From Mesostigma viride (taxonomy: Eukaryota > Streptophyta > Mesostigmatophyceae > Mesostigmatales > Mesostigmataceae): 64,000 nt of DNA. Below are positions 39,101 to 50,294 of this stretch, one piece after another. Location: assembly GCA_009746045.1 (NCBI GenBank), contig RPFO01000246.1, positions 1,951,940 through 2,015,939 on the forward strand. The letters are read 5' to 3'. Both the position numbers and the translations under genes were made by a program. Every line of letters starts with the position of its first letter. The first letter of the stretch is position 1. Under the pieces are notes generated by a model. That model ran no database searches and had not been told where the DNA came from. It worked only from the letters and a program-made list of their open reading frames with translations.

Positions 39101-40893
39101 GCTCCTGATTAAGGCCCAGTTGTTGCAGCCTTGCTCGAACAGCAGGGTATGAGCTTTCCCTGCACATAATAAAAAAGGCCACAAAGGACAACACAATATC
39201 AACGAAACGCACAATCAATAATCAATCAACAAGTATGTAACAAAAATTTGTCCCTTGCATATGACAAAGTTTACAAACTGCACACTAGAAAAAAAAAGAA
39301 CACTGTCGCGTGCTACTTACCGCTGGTGCAGTTGACTATCCGGAGCAGGCAGTTCGGGCCAAGGTGAAATTCATCCACCAGATGTCGAATTAACAGCTTG
39401 GTCCAGTACGGCAGCTTGCCGAATATTTCAGGTTGCACCCCCAACTCTTCCCGACAATATTTCAGGTACCCATCATAATCCATTTCTGGAGGGGCAGCTC
39501 CAGTCCCGGATGGTCGCGCAGGGTCACCTTCCTTCAAAAGCGTAGAGTGCCCTAAGTACACAAGCTTCCCATTGGAAAAAAAAGTTGCTTCCCATTCTGG
39601 CCCATGTAACATGCAGCCGCAGTATCCAGCATCTGGGATGTTTAGTGACTTTGCAAAAGCTGGGTAGTCGTGGATTACCCACAGTAGGAGCGCCTGCAGG
39701 CGCACAGGTTGTAACTGGCCGCCCTGGTCATCCACGATGTCGCATACATAAAAACCATTCCACATCGCCACAAGCTCATCAACCGCCAACTCCCAGTACA
39801 CCTGCATTCTTTTTGGAGCCTTGCCCTTGGCGGCACTTATCAGCAGAACCATAGGTGAGAAGTTCTTGTTGACAAATACCCACTCAGGTAAATTGTAGCA
39901 AGCCATAAAAGCTGGCCAGCAAGAATAGTTTCCCATAAAGCTACGCGGACACACTCCGTCAACCGCCATCCCGAATATAAGATTACGCAGCTCAGTACGA
40001 AACTGCGGGTAAAGATTTTTTACATGTTGTACAGCCGGACAGTCTGCAAAAAGAAACAGGCAAGGAAAGAACAAACCACAGAGAATGCATTGAAGCAACG
40101 GTAAGAAATACAGATACATCACTTAACACGACACTGACCTTGCCAGGCAAGATTCAATAGCAAGATTCAGGGTTACTAACGTTCTAGCTCTACATACCAA
40201 AGTAACGCGGCGTTGTGTAACTCTATCGGCAAGCAAAGATAAAAAAAAACAAGCAATGGCCAGATGTAGAGGCTATGGATTACGAACCTTTGACTCCGTC
40301 GACAGTCCGCGTCGGCGAATCTGCATCCTTGTTTTCTTTCTCTCCTGCATACCTCAGTGCCTTGACATCTTCTCCATTCTGAACCAGCCCCGAACCCTGT
40401 CCAGCAAAGAAAAAACTCTGACTTGCCGATAGGGCTTCCTCGTATTAATCACCATGCCGTCTGTGTCTGTGTATATCTCATAACGAGGTTCGGCGCACTT
40501 TGGGCACTGCTGGAGATCCTTATCTTTGTAAACATAATCGTCACACTTGCACGCATCGTATACTTTATACGTCAAGCCCAAGTCTCGCAACAGGCGTCTA
40601 GCCGCCTCAACAGAAGCCGGCAAGACATTGCCAGGTGGTAGGAGAGAACTAAAAAGGGCCAGCTGTGCGTCCGCGAACTTCCGAGTACAGCCTCCTTGGC
40701 CCCATTGCGTTAGCAATTGTAGGGCCGCCACAACAGCTGGAACGTTAGATCCTGGGTATAAAGGCGTCTCCAAATGTACTCTGTTTGCAGCAGCATCGAA
40801 ATTCCGGGCGAATTCCATAGCTGCCTCAGGCCCAGTTCGGTACTCATCGGCCCAGCCCTCCATGAGGAAGTCGTCAAGACCTTGTTCCTCCAT
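36183..40893 (-). CDS. CACTA transposase gene (Transposase_21 type), multi-exon
   Basis: Minus-strand gene with several exons. Exon 1 (40,893-about 40,315) starts MEEQGLDDFLMEGWADEYRT and carries the zinc-binding KCDDYVYKD/CPKCAEPRYE and RKPYRQVRVFSLLDRVR typical of the family. A one-base frame change near 40,375 is needed to reach EDVKALRYAGEKE. The next exon (about 40,046-39,322) holds the core: FGMAVDGVCPRSFMGNYSCW, YNLPEWVF, LALLLWVIHDYPAF-like sequence, YCGCMLHGP, KLVYLGHS. Later exons lie near 39,160-38,980, 38,590-38,065 (region like DUF4218), 37,925-37,750, 37,386-36,820 and 36,803-36,183. The last has a 21-residue tandem repeat and an acidic end (AAYTDEEWD). Several exon borders are approximate. 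It cuts and pastes CACTA-ended DNA in the nucleus. Confidence 0.85.
36380..36690 (-). repeat. 63-bp tandem repeat in the transposase C-terminus
   Basis: About four to five units of 63 bp encode a 21-residue repeat with PSRSRGKRTVGTLVEPQ as its core. It keeps the reading frame. The repeat is basic and Ser/Thr rich, which suggests a DNA-binding or disordered tail. Confidence 0.85.
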
Positions 40894-40920
40894 GGTTGAA
40901 AAGGACTACTAAACAACCAA

Positions 40921-40999
40921 TGGCGGCAGCAACGAGGAGGGCCCGCAGCAAAGCGGCCCGCGGCAAGGCGGCCGCGGGCCCTCCTCGTTGCTGCCGCCA
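40921..40999. repeat. Perfect 26-bp inverted repeat between divergent genes
   Basis: TGGCGGCAGCAACGAGGAGG... (40,921-40,946) is exactly complementary to 40,974-40,999, with a 27-bp GC-rich spacer. A third, partial arm (GGCGGCGGCAACGAGG) lies at 41,014-41,029. It sits 28 bp upstream of the transposase ATG and before the plus-strand gene, within the probable shared promoter region. Confidence 0.9.
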
Positions 41000-41696
41000 T
41001 GGCTACCGCCATGGCGGCGGCAACGAGGTGTTTTCGTGGCCCCCGGCTGTGTCCTTGCATGCCTAAAACGCTAAGGAACGAAGGGGCACCGACCGCGTCT
41101 GACTGTCGAGCTAGCCAACGGACCGCGTGGGCCATTCCCGCGGCTAGGTATGCGTCAGTTATGTTAACCGTCCAATTTGCCGGGTAATCTATGTAACCGC
41201 AGCTTCTTGATGCGGATTCAATCCTACTCGAACATGATGTCAACTTTGCACCGTTAACCATGGCAGTGAGAGGCCCGAATCCGATACTTTGTGTCTTATT
41301 AGCCCCTTAGCCTGTCAACGTCACACCAGTGTGTGACCACCTTCATTCAGGATTCGGTGATACTTATTTCTTATTTCACCTCTCTGGTTTCTAATTGGAT
41401 ACTAAATATACCGATTTCCCCGAATCCGATACTTTGCGCCATGGCGTTCAGATCAGCAGGATTCGCTCCTAAAGTAAGATCCTGTCGACTTCCGCCGGGA
41501 GAGATGATTGACGGTAGATGGGCCAAGATCGGACGGAGTTCCTTTTTGCCGCGCAAAATTGACACCCGCAATTAGCACAGTGCCGTTGTGCGGATTCAAA
41601 ACTTGCGCCTTGTGATTAAGAAATGACAACGGCGCCAAGGATGGAGCACGCAAACGCGTTAATGTCGGCTGGGGGTGGCCTGGTTAGTGGGGAAGA
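41000..41696. promoter_or_regulatory. Intergenic region between divergent CACTA genes
   Basis: About 700 bp with no gene, between the minus-strand transposase start and the plus-strand accessory gene. GAATCCGATACTTTG(T/C)G occurs twice (41,277 and 41,424) and GCGCCATGGC-like words recur. It probably holds both promoters. No TATA box is convincing. Confidence 0.45.
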
Positions 41697-44648
41697 ATGG
41701 TGGCTGCTGATCTGCAAAAGTGGGCCAAATTTCGTGCCGCCAAGGCGGTAGAGGAACACCCTCTTAAGCATGTGCAAGCCGATTGTCGGCTGCGGACTCT
41801 TAGGGAAGTCGTCGCGGCGCAATCGAAGGAGTGGTTGCTGGAGGGTGTAGCAAAGAAGGACCAAGATCAAGAACTGCTGAAGGATGTTTGGTCGGATCAA
41901 GGCGATTTGTTCTGAATTCTTACCTCTACTGGCCCAGGACGAGTTAAATGATGCAAAGGCCATGTACTCTGCAGCCGTTGCGGCGGAGAGCAGCAGGAAA
42001 CTGAATGAAGTCCTAAACGGACCGACAGAGGCCACAACCGCAGTGAAGTCTCTCCCCGATCCTCCTGCTTTGGCTGAGCCTGAAGCGATAGTTGAAAGGG
42101 AGCTAGCGAGGCGTCTATACATCCGAAAGCACGAGGCGCAGCTAGCGGCAAAGAGATTGGCCAACAGAGTGGCTAAGGCTGAACAGCAACGTGCCCCGCT
42201 TGCCTGCGTAACCAACCAGCCCAAACAGGTAATTAAACAAAGAATACTCATGAACTGCCGTGTCTTGGTATGCATCCGTTGTGTATGACGAGTGCAGTCA
42301 GCAATCTGTAGTGCAACCGTACTTTCTACTCGCCGTATGGCCATCGATAGTTTTCTGATCGAGTGCATTATTATGTTCCTTCGGATGCTGTGCTTTGTTC
42401 TTCATGGTGAACACCACAGCTGGGCGTCCAAAAAGCAAAGAAAACTGCAACCGGCAGGTCGTCGTCAAAAGCCAAGCCTGCTGCAGTCACCGCCGGGACC
42501 ATGCAGCTGCCTCCAGCCCTCGAGGCTGAAAGGGCCGCCAAGATTGCAGCTTTGCAGGCCCAAATCGACGCTATCAACGCGCAGTTCGACCAGCAGATGA
42601 GCGCCGTGCCGGCACCCCCTCTCGTGGCCATGCCACCACCACCCATGCCAGGCTGTCCATCTGCCCACGTGCTGGCACGTAAGTTCCCTTTTTTTCCCCT
42701 TTGGTATACGGGCCTTACTGTTGCTTCATGGAAACTTACAACGTATCAATTTGCCTGTATTTACCCTTCAACTTTGTGCATTATTATCTTTATGAAGTCC
42801 CACACGTTTTGTGTATATTGGTTTTCTTTGTGTTTCATTCAAGCTGACTTTTGACTTCTTTAATTGCATGTGTCTTTCCTTTTTCATCCAGCCGTGGACG
42901 TGGCTGGCACAGTGACACCGGTGCTGGTGCCCATCCTGGCACCTGAACCAGGTCCAAATGTGAAGCCCCACTATTCGAAGCAATTATCGCTTCTGCTGGC
43001 ATGCGAATCTCCATGTATCGATTCAAAGGCCCTGCCCCAGCCCACTCCGGGGGCTGCTGGTGATGAACCTGTGACGCAGCAGGCCATTCCCTGTAAGTAA
43101 TATCAGATCACTTCCAATCGTGGTTGTTTTATTCTTGTCTCTTTTTGCATTGGCATACCTGTATTTTACTTAGCAAGTATCTCAGTTTCTGCACTGACGA
43201 TGCACTCTAATATTCTTTTCGCTCAACCTTATTAAGACCTTGCTATGTTCGTTTGCCACCATAGCATACATAACCCCCATTCACCAGCAGCTTCCCCGTT
43301 TCCCATTTGTAAATGCATTCCCTGTTTGTTTTTATGATCCCAACAAAGTCTCTCTTTTGCAATTGATGTGTGCAGTGCCTTCGCAGGCTTCTTCAAAGAG
43401 GAAGGGCATGACACCAGCGCCAGTTTCCAAGGCCCGGCGCGGATCAACAGAGACCAAGTCCCCATCTGCAACAAATGATCCAGTCCTGCCATCGCCGCAG
43501 CCTCTAGAAGAGAACATTGCCGTCCTTCCACAGCCGCAAACAGCACCTAAGACACGTGCTCAGTGCCCACCACCCTCAGATCTGGGGTTGATGCACTACA
43601 TCAAGCAGGTGCTCCCTCAGGCCACTGTGTTGCCTCTTCCAACAGAGGTGACAACGACCACCGTACCGGTTGGCACCATCATAGCTCAAAAATGGTTGCT
43701 GAAGGCGCGCAAGCAGCTGAGATTGGGGGATGAGTTGGTGTGGGATGTAGGCCGCATTGCTATGGTCAAGCCACGGAACAAGTCCCCGTGGACGCTTGCG
43801 TTTCCTAACGGGGATGAGCCAGAATCAAGGTATTGCTTTGATCTGAGGAAATTGCACTACGGTGAGGAGGGGTCTGGCGAGCTCTCATGGGTGATGTTGG
43901 GCAATGTTACGGTGAACGACCTGCCTGGAAAGGCAGAAGAAACGAACACGAGTCAAGTGCCTTCCCCCCCGGATGTGCCAGCCCCACTGCACCCTCCCGG
44001 CCGTGCCAGCCCCTCTGGCCCCACTGCCACCCTCCACGGCCGTGCCAGCCCCTCTGGCCCCACTGCCACCCTCCACGGCCGTGCCAGCCCCTCTGGCCCC
44101 ACAGCTGCCACCCTCCACGGCCGTGCCAGCCCCTCCGGCCCCACTGCCACCCTCCACGGCCGTGCCAGCCCCTCCGGCCCCACTGCCACCCTCCACGGCC
44201 GTGCCAGCCCCTCCGGCCCCACTGCCACCCTCCACGGGAGGACCAGAGTCATCGGTGGAATCCGTGCTTGCCAACATGATGTTGCAGTTGAAAAAAATGC
44301 AAGAGGAGCTCGACGCGAAGAACGCCATCATCAACAAACAAGCGGAGAGATCTGCACCGACAGAATCCTGCTCAAGCCTACCAATCCCATGTGTAAGTTC
44401 CGCAGCTCCTCAGATACGGAAATGTTACCATCTTTATAATTGTGGATGCCTTGATGAGTTTGCATTGCGGTTTTGTTGTGTATTCTTTTTCTGACTACTT
44501 GCGCAACCCAATGGTCCAAACTCTCTGCTGTTTGCGTGCAGGAAAATACCCCGGACAGCGCGGCACAAGCAAAACACTGCGAGCTGCTGAATGGCCAGAA
44601 GGCAGAAGGCATGGCATCAAACCGAGTCCAGCCAGTTTTGGAATAGCT
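41697..44648 (+). CDS. CACTA accessory protein (TnpA-like), spliced
   Basis: Exons read with consistent phase: 41,697-41,885, 41,938-42,228, 42,420-42,678, 42,892-43,092, 43,376-44,392 and 44,542-44,648. Introns have GT-AG ends, most with GTAAG donors and TGCAG or CCAG acceptors; the first (52 nt) is tentative. The protein starts MVAADLQKWAKFRAAKAV, has helical stretches (ALEAERAAKIAALQAQIDAI), a KR-rich SSKRKGMTPAPVSKARRG segment, and a globular part (GLMHYIKQVLPQ, LLKARKQLRLGDELVWDVGR). A 13-residue proline-rich repeat and a coiled coil (MMLQLKKMQEELDAKNAI) follow. A frame change near 43,975-44,000 is required. No family was recognised. By position it is the second CACTA protein, which in plants binds subterminal repeats. 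That role is inferred. Confidence 0.6.
44001..44240 (+). repeat. 39-bp tandem repeat (proline-rich)
   Basis: About six units of 39 bp, one with a 3-bp insertion, encode VPAPLAPLPPSTA in the frame that leads into the coiled coil. In the other open frame it reads GRASPSGPTATLH. The repeat is the point where the upstream and downstream frames of the accessory gene part ways. Confidence 0.85.
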
Positions 44649-45102
44649 GTAAGTTTTCACGATCAGGGTGCACAGGATTCCATTTTTTTGCACTACAAAG
44701 CGATTTTTTTGTCTCGTGTACGAGCGTGATTTTTTACTGTCTCGTCATTTTGGATTTGCTGTACATTTGCACATCCTGCAGCCTTTCTGATTCTGGCCCT
44801 GCCTTGCTGCTTTGTCCTTCTTAATTGTGCTCCTACGTGCAGGAAGACGTAGAACGAAACATGCGGACTCTGAACAGTATGGGAGAGGCATGAGAACTCT
44901 TCTCGTGAAGAATTGTGTGAAGATGTACACAAACTTTCCTGGTTCCAAGAATGAATCAGTTTTTCCCTTTCAGCAAGACATGACTACGAATGTCAGTTGA
45001 CAGCATGTTTGCTGTGGATGATGTATGCAAGCTGTAACATGATATTTATCAATGTAATAAATGCACTGATTGTGAGTCATGCCCCTGTTGTAATCATCTT
45101 GC

Positions 45103-45442
45103 ATTTGCTGAGCTTCGCTCATTTTATATATGACGCGTGGACGGGCTCAAAGGGGACCGACCTGCCGTAGGTAGCGTAAGACTAGCGCTTGTCACGAGGG
45201 AACTGCACCGGCCGGCCCTTTTTGTGCCTAGGCTGAGTGTGGTTCCGGAGTGCAGGCCTAGGTAGCTTCTAACGTACGTCACTAGACCTTGTTACCTGCG
45301 CCAGCCGCCAGGCGTGGCGCAACTGTGATTGGCAGTCAGTACACCTTGTACCTGCGCCAGCCGGCAGGCCTGCGTGGCGCAATGTGAATGATAGTCAGTA
45401 CTTAGAGTGGTGTAGGGGACGTAGGGAGGCCTCTTTTCAGCT
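45103..45442. repeat. 340-bp direct repeat Q, copy 1
   Basis: From ATTTGCTGAGCTTCGCTC to CTCTTTTCAGCT. It is 340 bp and essentially identical to 48,965-49,304 (one visible mismatch, CACCTTG against CACATTG). Internally it contains two copies of ACCTGCGCCAGCCG(C/G)CAGGC. Both copies lie inside the CACTA element. No coding capacity. Confidence 0.9.
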
Positions 45443-45811
45443 TCGCAACTTGATCCCAGCATTTGCTGGCAAGGTCGGCTGGCCGCTATGGCGGCTGCGC
45501 TGAATGTAAGACGATGCTATCGGCCTCTCCGGGCGTGGAGAGGCCTGGAATAAAATTCTTTATGTTCGCCACCCACCGTTACAGGCCACGGTAATGGTTG
45601 TTGGGTGGGGGGCTCTACGTTTTGAGTAAAATGGTGTGATTTCCGGCGCTGGGCCCACTGACGATTCCCCTCTACCCCTGGGTGCGGCAAGCGGCTTCCT
45701 GACACTGGGGAAGCTGCGATTTTAGTCGGACAACGTCAGGGAAGGAGCCATACAGGCCAGGGCCAGCGGCTACGGTGGAAAGAATCACAGGTGGAGGCGA
45801 ATCTGCCTTAA
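45443..45811. other. Unassigned DNA between Q copy 1 and the TTAA element
   Basis: No gene recognised. Contains a CGGCCTCTCCGGGCGTGGAGAGGCC foldback near 45,514 and a GGCCTGTAACGG-like stretch near 45,580. Confidence 0.4.
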
Positions 45812-48096
45812 GGGGAGGGGACACCCCTAAAGGGCACTTTTCTGGAAACCATACCTATGCATGTGCTAAAAATCCAATGATGATTGGGGACCATTAATAT
45901 GATAAAAAAAATATTTTCCAGCCACTTGGGGGGGGTACTAGCCCCCACAGGGCACCGGTAACGCGCTAAAAATAGAAAAAGACGCTATTCTAGTCACATT
46001 TTTCCTAGGGCAGTGGGCAAACATATTGGGACCAAATCATATATTCCCATATAGTTCCCTGACTTTTGAGAAATGCTACCTAATTTTGAGCACAAAATAA
46101 TCATGTTTACACACATTGATGGATTTTCCCGCAAAAAGGGTACTTTTTTAATGAAAAAAAAATTATCAAATCATAAACACATGGAATAGGGCCAAATCAT
46201 ATATTCCCAAATACTAGAGGTTGGGGGACATGCAGCCCCAAATTTTCAGGTCATTCTGACAAGCGCAGCCCTATTTGATGGATATTCCTAGATTGCCACC
46301 TGTGACGAAGCTAAGGGAGGTTTTAGCTAGTATTTAACCACACTAACACCCCTTTATACATCTAAGCCTCATGAAAACTGGCCAAACCACATACTACCAT
46401 TCTCTGCACATATGGTACCTCCTATGTTCAAGGTTTGACGCCATTCTGACAAGAACTGCCCAAGTTATAACCATTCCAAGACGGCCACCCATGTAGACGC
46501 TACAAGGAAATTAGAGTAACCATTTAGCCACACTAGCACCTCCTTCTTCATCAAAGACATCTGCAAACTGACCAAAGCACACATAATCAACTCTTGCACG
46601 CTGACGGCAACGCATGCTCAATGTGGGGTGTCATTGCGACAAGAACTGCTCAAGTTGATGGGTTTCCTATATGACCACATGACAAGGCGCTAAGGACCAC
46701 TCAGTAAGTTAGTAACCCCACAGTGCCACTTAATATGCCATCCAACATGCACCAAAACCATGCAGAGTATGTTTACAAAGTACAAGGGGTGGCCACGCAC
46801 CTCATATGTCTTCATCATCCCTCCAGCATGGCCAGCCTTGTAAATATGTGCATAGCCTTGACGATGGTAGCCCTAACATGCCTAAGCGGCATTTCCTATG
46901 TTTCTCCCAGGTTAGAGTGTAAGGTTGATGCCAACCAAGCTAATCAACACAACAACACCTCCTAAACTGTCCTCCCCGGCATGGATGACAAACTGGGACT
47001 ATGGAGGGCAAGGAACCAAGTAAGAACATGGTATATATAGCTTGCATGCAGTCATGCATGTCAACCATGGTTGGCTCAGCACATTGTAGTCTTGTCACAT
47101 CATCATAACAAAGGAAAGCTCAAACAACCATTGGTGCCAGCTATCTACATGCAGTCACACAAATGCAATATCTCCAACATCATCATCACTATAACACTTC
47201 CATCCCTGCACGATAAAATGCAAAGAAACCATTGGCGGCCCTTCACCGCATGAGCGCTGTGATGCCGCTGCGGCCTGTGAGGAGAGGGTGCGTCACTCTC
47301 AAACAACAAGAAGCGTCCATACGCACAACATCCTTGCCAGAACACGTTTTATGAAATGCCTTATACCTTCCCGAAGAGCTATAGGCTGCGACTGAAGCGG
47401 CCCTGATCACGACATCAACGAAAACAATCTAAAGCTGCCAGGTATTCGACAACACAACGGCAAGCGACGGCGAGCTAGCTGGCGGAAACTGCCCAAAAAG
47501 AACGCAAAAAACCTCGAACGATGAGCTCATAGAAGAAAGCACCGATAGCAGGTAACGTTCGCGACAAATCTGTACCTTGCCCTCGTAAATCCCTCGCCCA
47601 GGCGCGCAACAACAGCCGTTCTTCCATGGACAGGTCAGACACGCACTGCGCAGGTCTGAACAATTACTTACCGATAATGGCCGAAAATCTGGCAAAAAGC
47701 ACCAGCTCGGTTTAGAATTCGATGCAACCGATATTAATGCCTGCTTCAAGGTCAGAACAGCCCCCAAAACCGCTATTTTACAGCCGCTATCATGAATTCT
47801 ATTTCATTCCGCGCGACCAAAAAATTCAGATTACCCCCCATGCCGATGGCATAAAAAAACAACAGCGATATTGTAAACCAGCTGATTTCCGCCACAAACT
47901 AACATCATAAACTCATATCCTTTTAGATTCGAGTAAAAGTTTTGCATTTCGCCTGCCCTAGTGTGGTAGTTTCGCCTGAACGCAGTCGCCATGGCCACTT
48001 CCGCAAGGGGTGCGCGCACCGTGCACGTGAAATTTGTGACCTTCGGCTCCGGCGCGAATTTTTTGGCGCCAAAAAATTCGGGGGTGTCCCGTCCCC
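45812..48096. mobile_element. TTAA-flanked inverted-repeat element without transposase
   Basis: 2,285 bp bounded by TTAA on both sides (45,808-45,811 and 48,097-48,100). The ends are GGGGAGGGGACACCCC and, read inward from the right, GGGGACGGGACACCCC (15 of 16 identical). TTAA duplication is the signature of piggyBac-type mobilisation. The interior is AT-rich with direct repeats such as ACTAGCACC and CATTCTGACAAGAACTGC, but no transposase frame was found. It is probably a non-autonomous derivative. Its ends differ from those of the piggyBac at 27,095. Confidence 0.75.
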
Positions 48097-48100
48097 TTAA

Positions 48101-48904
48101 ACGTGGAGATGGCTAGCGCGGGGTGCCAGGGTAGCCCATAACTGCCAGGAGCCTGACAGCGGACCCGATCTTTCGGCCTGTGGCCAGACGGGAGTTTCGG
48201 GGAGGATGCGGGGCTGGAGCGAATCTTGGTGGGAGGAGCGCGCTCTTCATCATTGCCCAGTTTTTCAGCAAAGAATGTTCGCCTGGCGGGGCTGAAATTC
48301 TTGCTGTTTTATCGCCTTGTTTTTATCCTGTATGATGCATTATAGGAAAAGCGATAAAGAGTTCGGTTCAGCCAGGGGGGCATATCTATGCCATAAAAAA
48401 TTTCCTACAACAACACAAGCCCTGGTCAGGGCCTTGGCTAAGCAGTTTCCAAGCCCGCAAGGCCTTGGTAGGGTAGAGGGCCTATCGCCACAAAGGTTTC
48501 AATGCCGGGAAATCCCAGCCTCGGGGGTGGGGCTGGTGATGGGTCCTGGGCTTGTGAGAGACGGTCCGGGGGCGTAAGGCCTCATAATGAGCAGCCGCTG
48601 GAAACCGCCCCCCTAACGGGGGGAACGACATGGGTGCCGCCCTGCGTCCGCCGGGAAACCGTAGCGGCCACACGGGGCGGCAGTACAGCCGTGGCAGCGT
48701 GCAGGAGGGGGGCCATGGGCGGAAAGAAAATCGGCACCAAGGTTGGCGACAGCCTTGGTGGCCAAGAAGGAGGTGTGGGGCAACACCTTGTGTTCGAGTA
48801 TGCTGGGCCCCCAGCATGGTGCTACAATAACCAACTTGATAATGATGTGCACTGAGTTTGAAGGTGTGGTATAGGCTGTCCGTATAAAGCCTAGCACACA
48901 AAAA
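48101..48904. other. Unassigned DNA right of the TTAA element
   Basis: About 800 bp, GC-rich, with GGCCTTGG(T/C)-type short repeats near 48,420-48,480. No protein-like frame. Confidence 0.4.
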
Positions 48905-49386
48905 TGTAAAATAAATGTTTCTCTTGGTGGGAAGGAACTCCAATGGACCAAAAACAAGAAATGTATTTGCTGAGCTTCGCTCATTTTATATATGACGCGT
49001 GGACGGGCTCAAAGGGGACCGACCTGCCGTAGGTAGCGTAAGACTAGCGCTTGTCACGAGGGAACTGCACCGGCCGGCCCTTTTTGTGCCTAGGCTGAGT
49101 GTGGTTCCGGAGTGCAGGCCTAGGTAGCTTCTAACGTACGTCACTAGACCTTGTTACCTGCGCCAGCCGCCAGGCGTGGCGCAACTGTGATTGGCAGTCA
49201 GTACACATTGTACCTGCGCCAGCCGGCAGGCCTGCGTGGCGCAATGTGAATGATAGTCAGTACTTAGAGTGGTGTAGGGGACGTAGGGAGGCCTCTTTTC
49301 AGCTCCCACCCACCCACCCACGCTGTAAAATAAATGTTTCTCTTGGTGGGAAGGAACTCCAATGGACCAAAAACAAGAAATGTATT
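48905..49386. repeat. 63-bp repeat P flanking Q copy 2
   Basis: A 63-bp sequence starting TGTAAAATAAATGTTTCTCT occurs at 48,905-48,967 and again at 49,324-49,386, so Q copy 2 (48,965-49,304) plus a short CCCA-rich spacer is bracketed by it. The structure is P-Q-P. Confidence 0.88.
48965..49304. repeat. 340-bp direct repeat Q, copy 2
   Basis: Second copy of the 340-bp sequence at 45,103. It is followed by a (CCCA)n stretch (49,305-49,320). Confidence 0.9.
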
Positions 49387-49479
49387 GTTGTATTTCTGAC
49401 GGTCCCTGATAACACCATTTTTTTGTCCCAGAATGGCTGGAGAATTCGCATGTGCATGTTCTTGATTTTCTTGAGATTC

Positions 49480-49860
49480 TACACGTTTTTTTGTCCTGAG
49501 ATTGTCCTGAGAATTTCTTGAGATTCGACTCGTTTTTTTTGTCCTGAGATTGTCCTGAGATTTTGTCCTGAGATTGTCCTGAGATTGTCCTGAGATTTTG
49601 TCCTGAGATTTTCACTACAAAGTCAAAATCTCAAGACCTGAGTTTTTCACCAGAATCTCAGGACCCGAGGTGTGCACTTACCAGATTTTGTGAAGACGAA
49701 ATATCAGGATGAATCTCAGGACAATCTCAGGAAAACTCAGGATTAATCTCAGGACAATCTCAAGATATTCTCAGGACATCTCAGGATTTCTCAGGATTTC
49801 TCAAGATTTGTAAAAAAAAAACTCAGGAGAATCTCAAGAGATCTCAGGACGAATTTTTTC
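49480..49860. repeat. CACTA right subterminal repeat array
   Basis: Repeated TCCTGAGATTGTCCTGAGAT in one orientation (to about 49,613), then TCTCAGGA(C/T) in the other (to about 49,860). It mirrors the left array and confirms the element end at 49,873. Confidence 0.85.
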
Positions 49861-49873
49861 CGACTTCCTAGTG

Positions 49874-50289
49874 TATACTTTATTGTAGTATTGGGCCAAT
49901 GGCTGTACTTCACTAGTACTCGCCAATGGGATAACGCCACGTAGAATGTGTGGGCGTCTCCCTGGCCTCCACGTCACCGGCTGGTCAAGGGCCGGTGTAG
50001 TCCTGTCAAGAGGACTGAGCCGACTATCGGCCTATCATGTATGCGCATCTGCCTTGGTACCTCCTAGAGGATTCTAGAAGTATCTAACACGCGGCATGCA
50101 CTGAACTACATGGAATGCACGTCCACGTAGGATATTCAGCAAGACTGATGAAGGTGCCAAGCGCAACAGGTTCTTATGCGCAACGAAGACGAATTATGCA
50201 ATAACGACAATAACGTATGAGAACAATAAACACAACGTTCATTTCATGCTTTCTGATTTCAGTACATCGCATTCCATTTATTTGCAACT
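49874..50289 (+). repeat. Copia-2 3' LTR, second part
   Basis: Remainder of the right LTR after the CACTA insertion, TATACTTTATTGTAG to TTTGCAACT. It is followed by the ATTGC target duplication at 50,290-50,294. Confidence 0.92.
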
Positions 50290-50294
50290 ATTGC

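Larger units (their letters stand above)
35583..49873 (-). mobile_element. CACTA (EnSpm) DNA transposon, 14.3 kb
   Basis: Ends are CACTAGGAAGTCGG (35,583) and CCGACTTCCTAGTG (49,873), a 14-bp perfect inverted repeat. The target duplication is 2 bp (TA, 35,581-35,582 and 49,874-49,875). Removing the element restores the Copia-2 LTR. Both ends carry dense CTGAGA/TCTCAG subterminal repeats. Inside are a minus-strand Transposase_21-type gene and a plus-strand spliced accessory gene. It also contains a TTAA-flanked inverted-repeat element (45,812-48,096) and a 340-bp direct duplication. About 9.5 kb lie left of these additions. Confidence 0.93.
24993..50289 (+). mobile_element. Copia-2, LTR retrotransposon with large nested insertions
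   Basis: Plus-strand Copia element inserted in the 3' UTR of family-1 copy E. The 5-bp duplication ATTGC lies at 24,988-24,992 and 50,290-50,294. The left LTR is complete. The right LTR starts at 35,508 and is split by a CACTA transposon (35,583-49,873). A piggyBac element splits pol early (27,095-31,176) and a LINE fragment splits the RNase H (34,530-34,945). Removing these gives an element of about 6.5 kb. gag and pol carry several frameshifts, so it is dead, though the protein sequence is still easy to read. It is related to Copia-1: same domain order, same HGDD box, same kind of LTR ends. Confidence 0.92.

Noticed and set aside
41616-42368. 250-codon minus-strand frame
   Set aside because: Opposite the first exons of the CACTA accessory gene, whose splice sites and phases are consistent on the plus strand.
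45103-49304. Q repeats as LTRs of a retrotransposon
   Set aside because: No target duplication outside the repeats, no primer site or polypurine tract, no gag/pol, and the 63-bp P bracket surrounds only the second copy.
35583-49873. A 3-bp target duplication for the CACTA element
   Set aside because: The flanks are ATA at the left and TAT at the right. Only the 2-bp TA duplication restores the Copia-2 LTR sequence.
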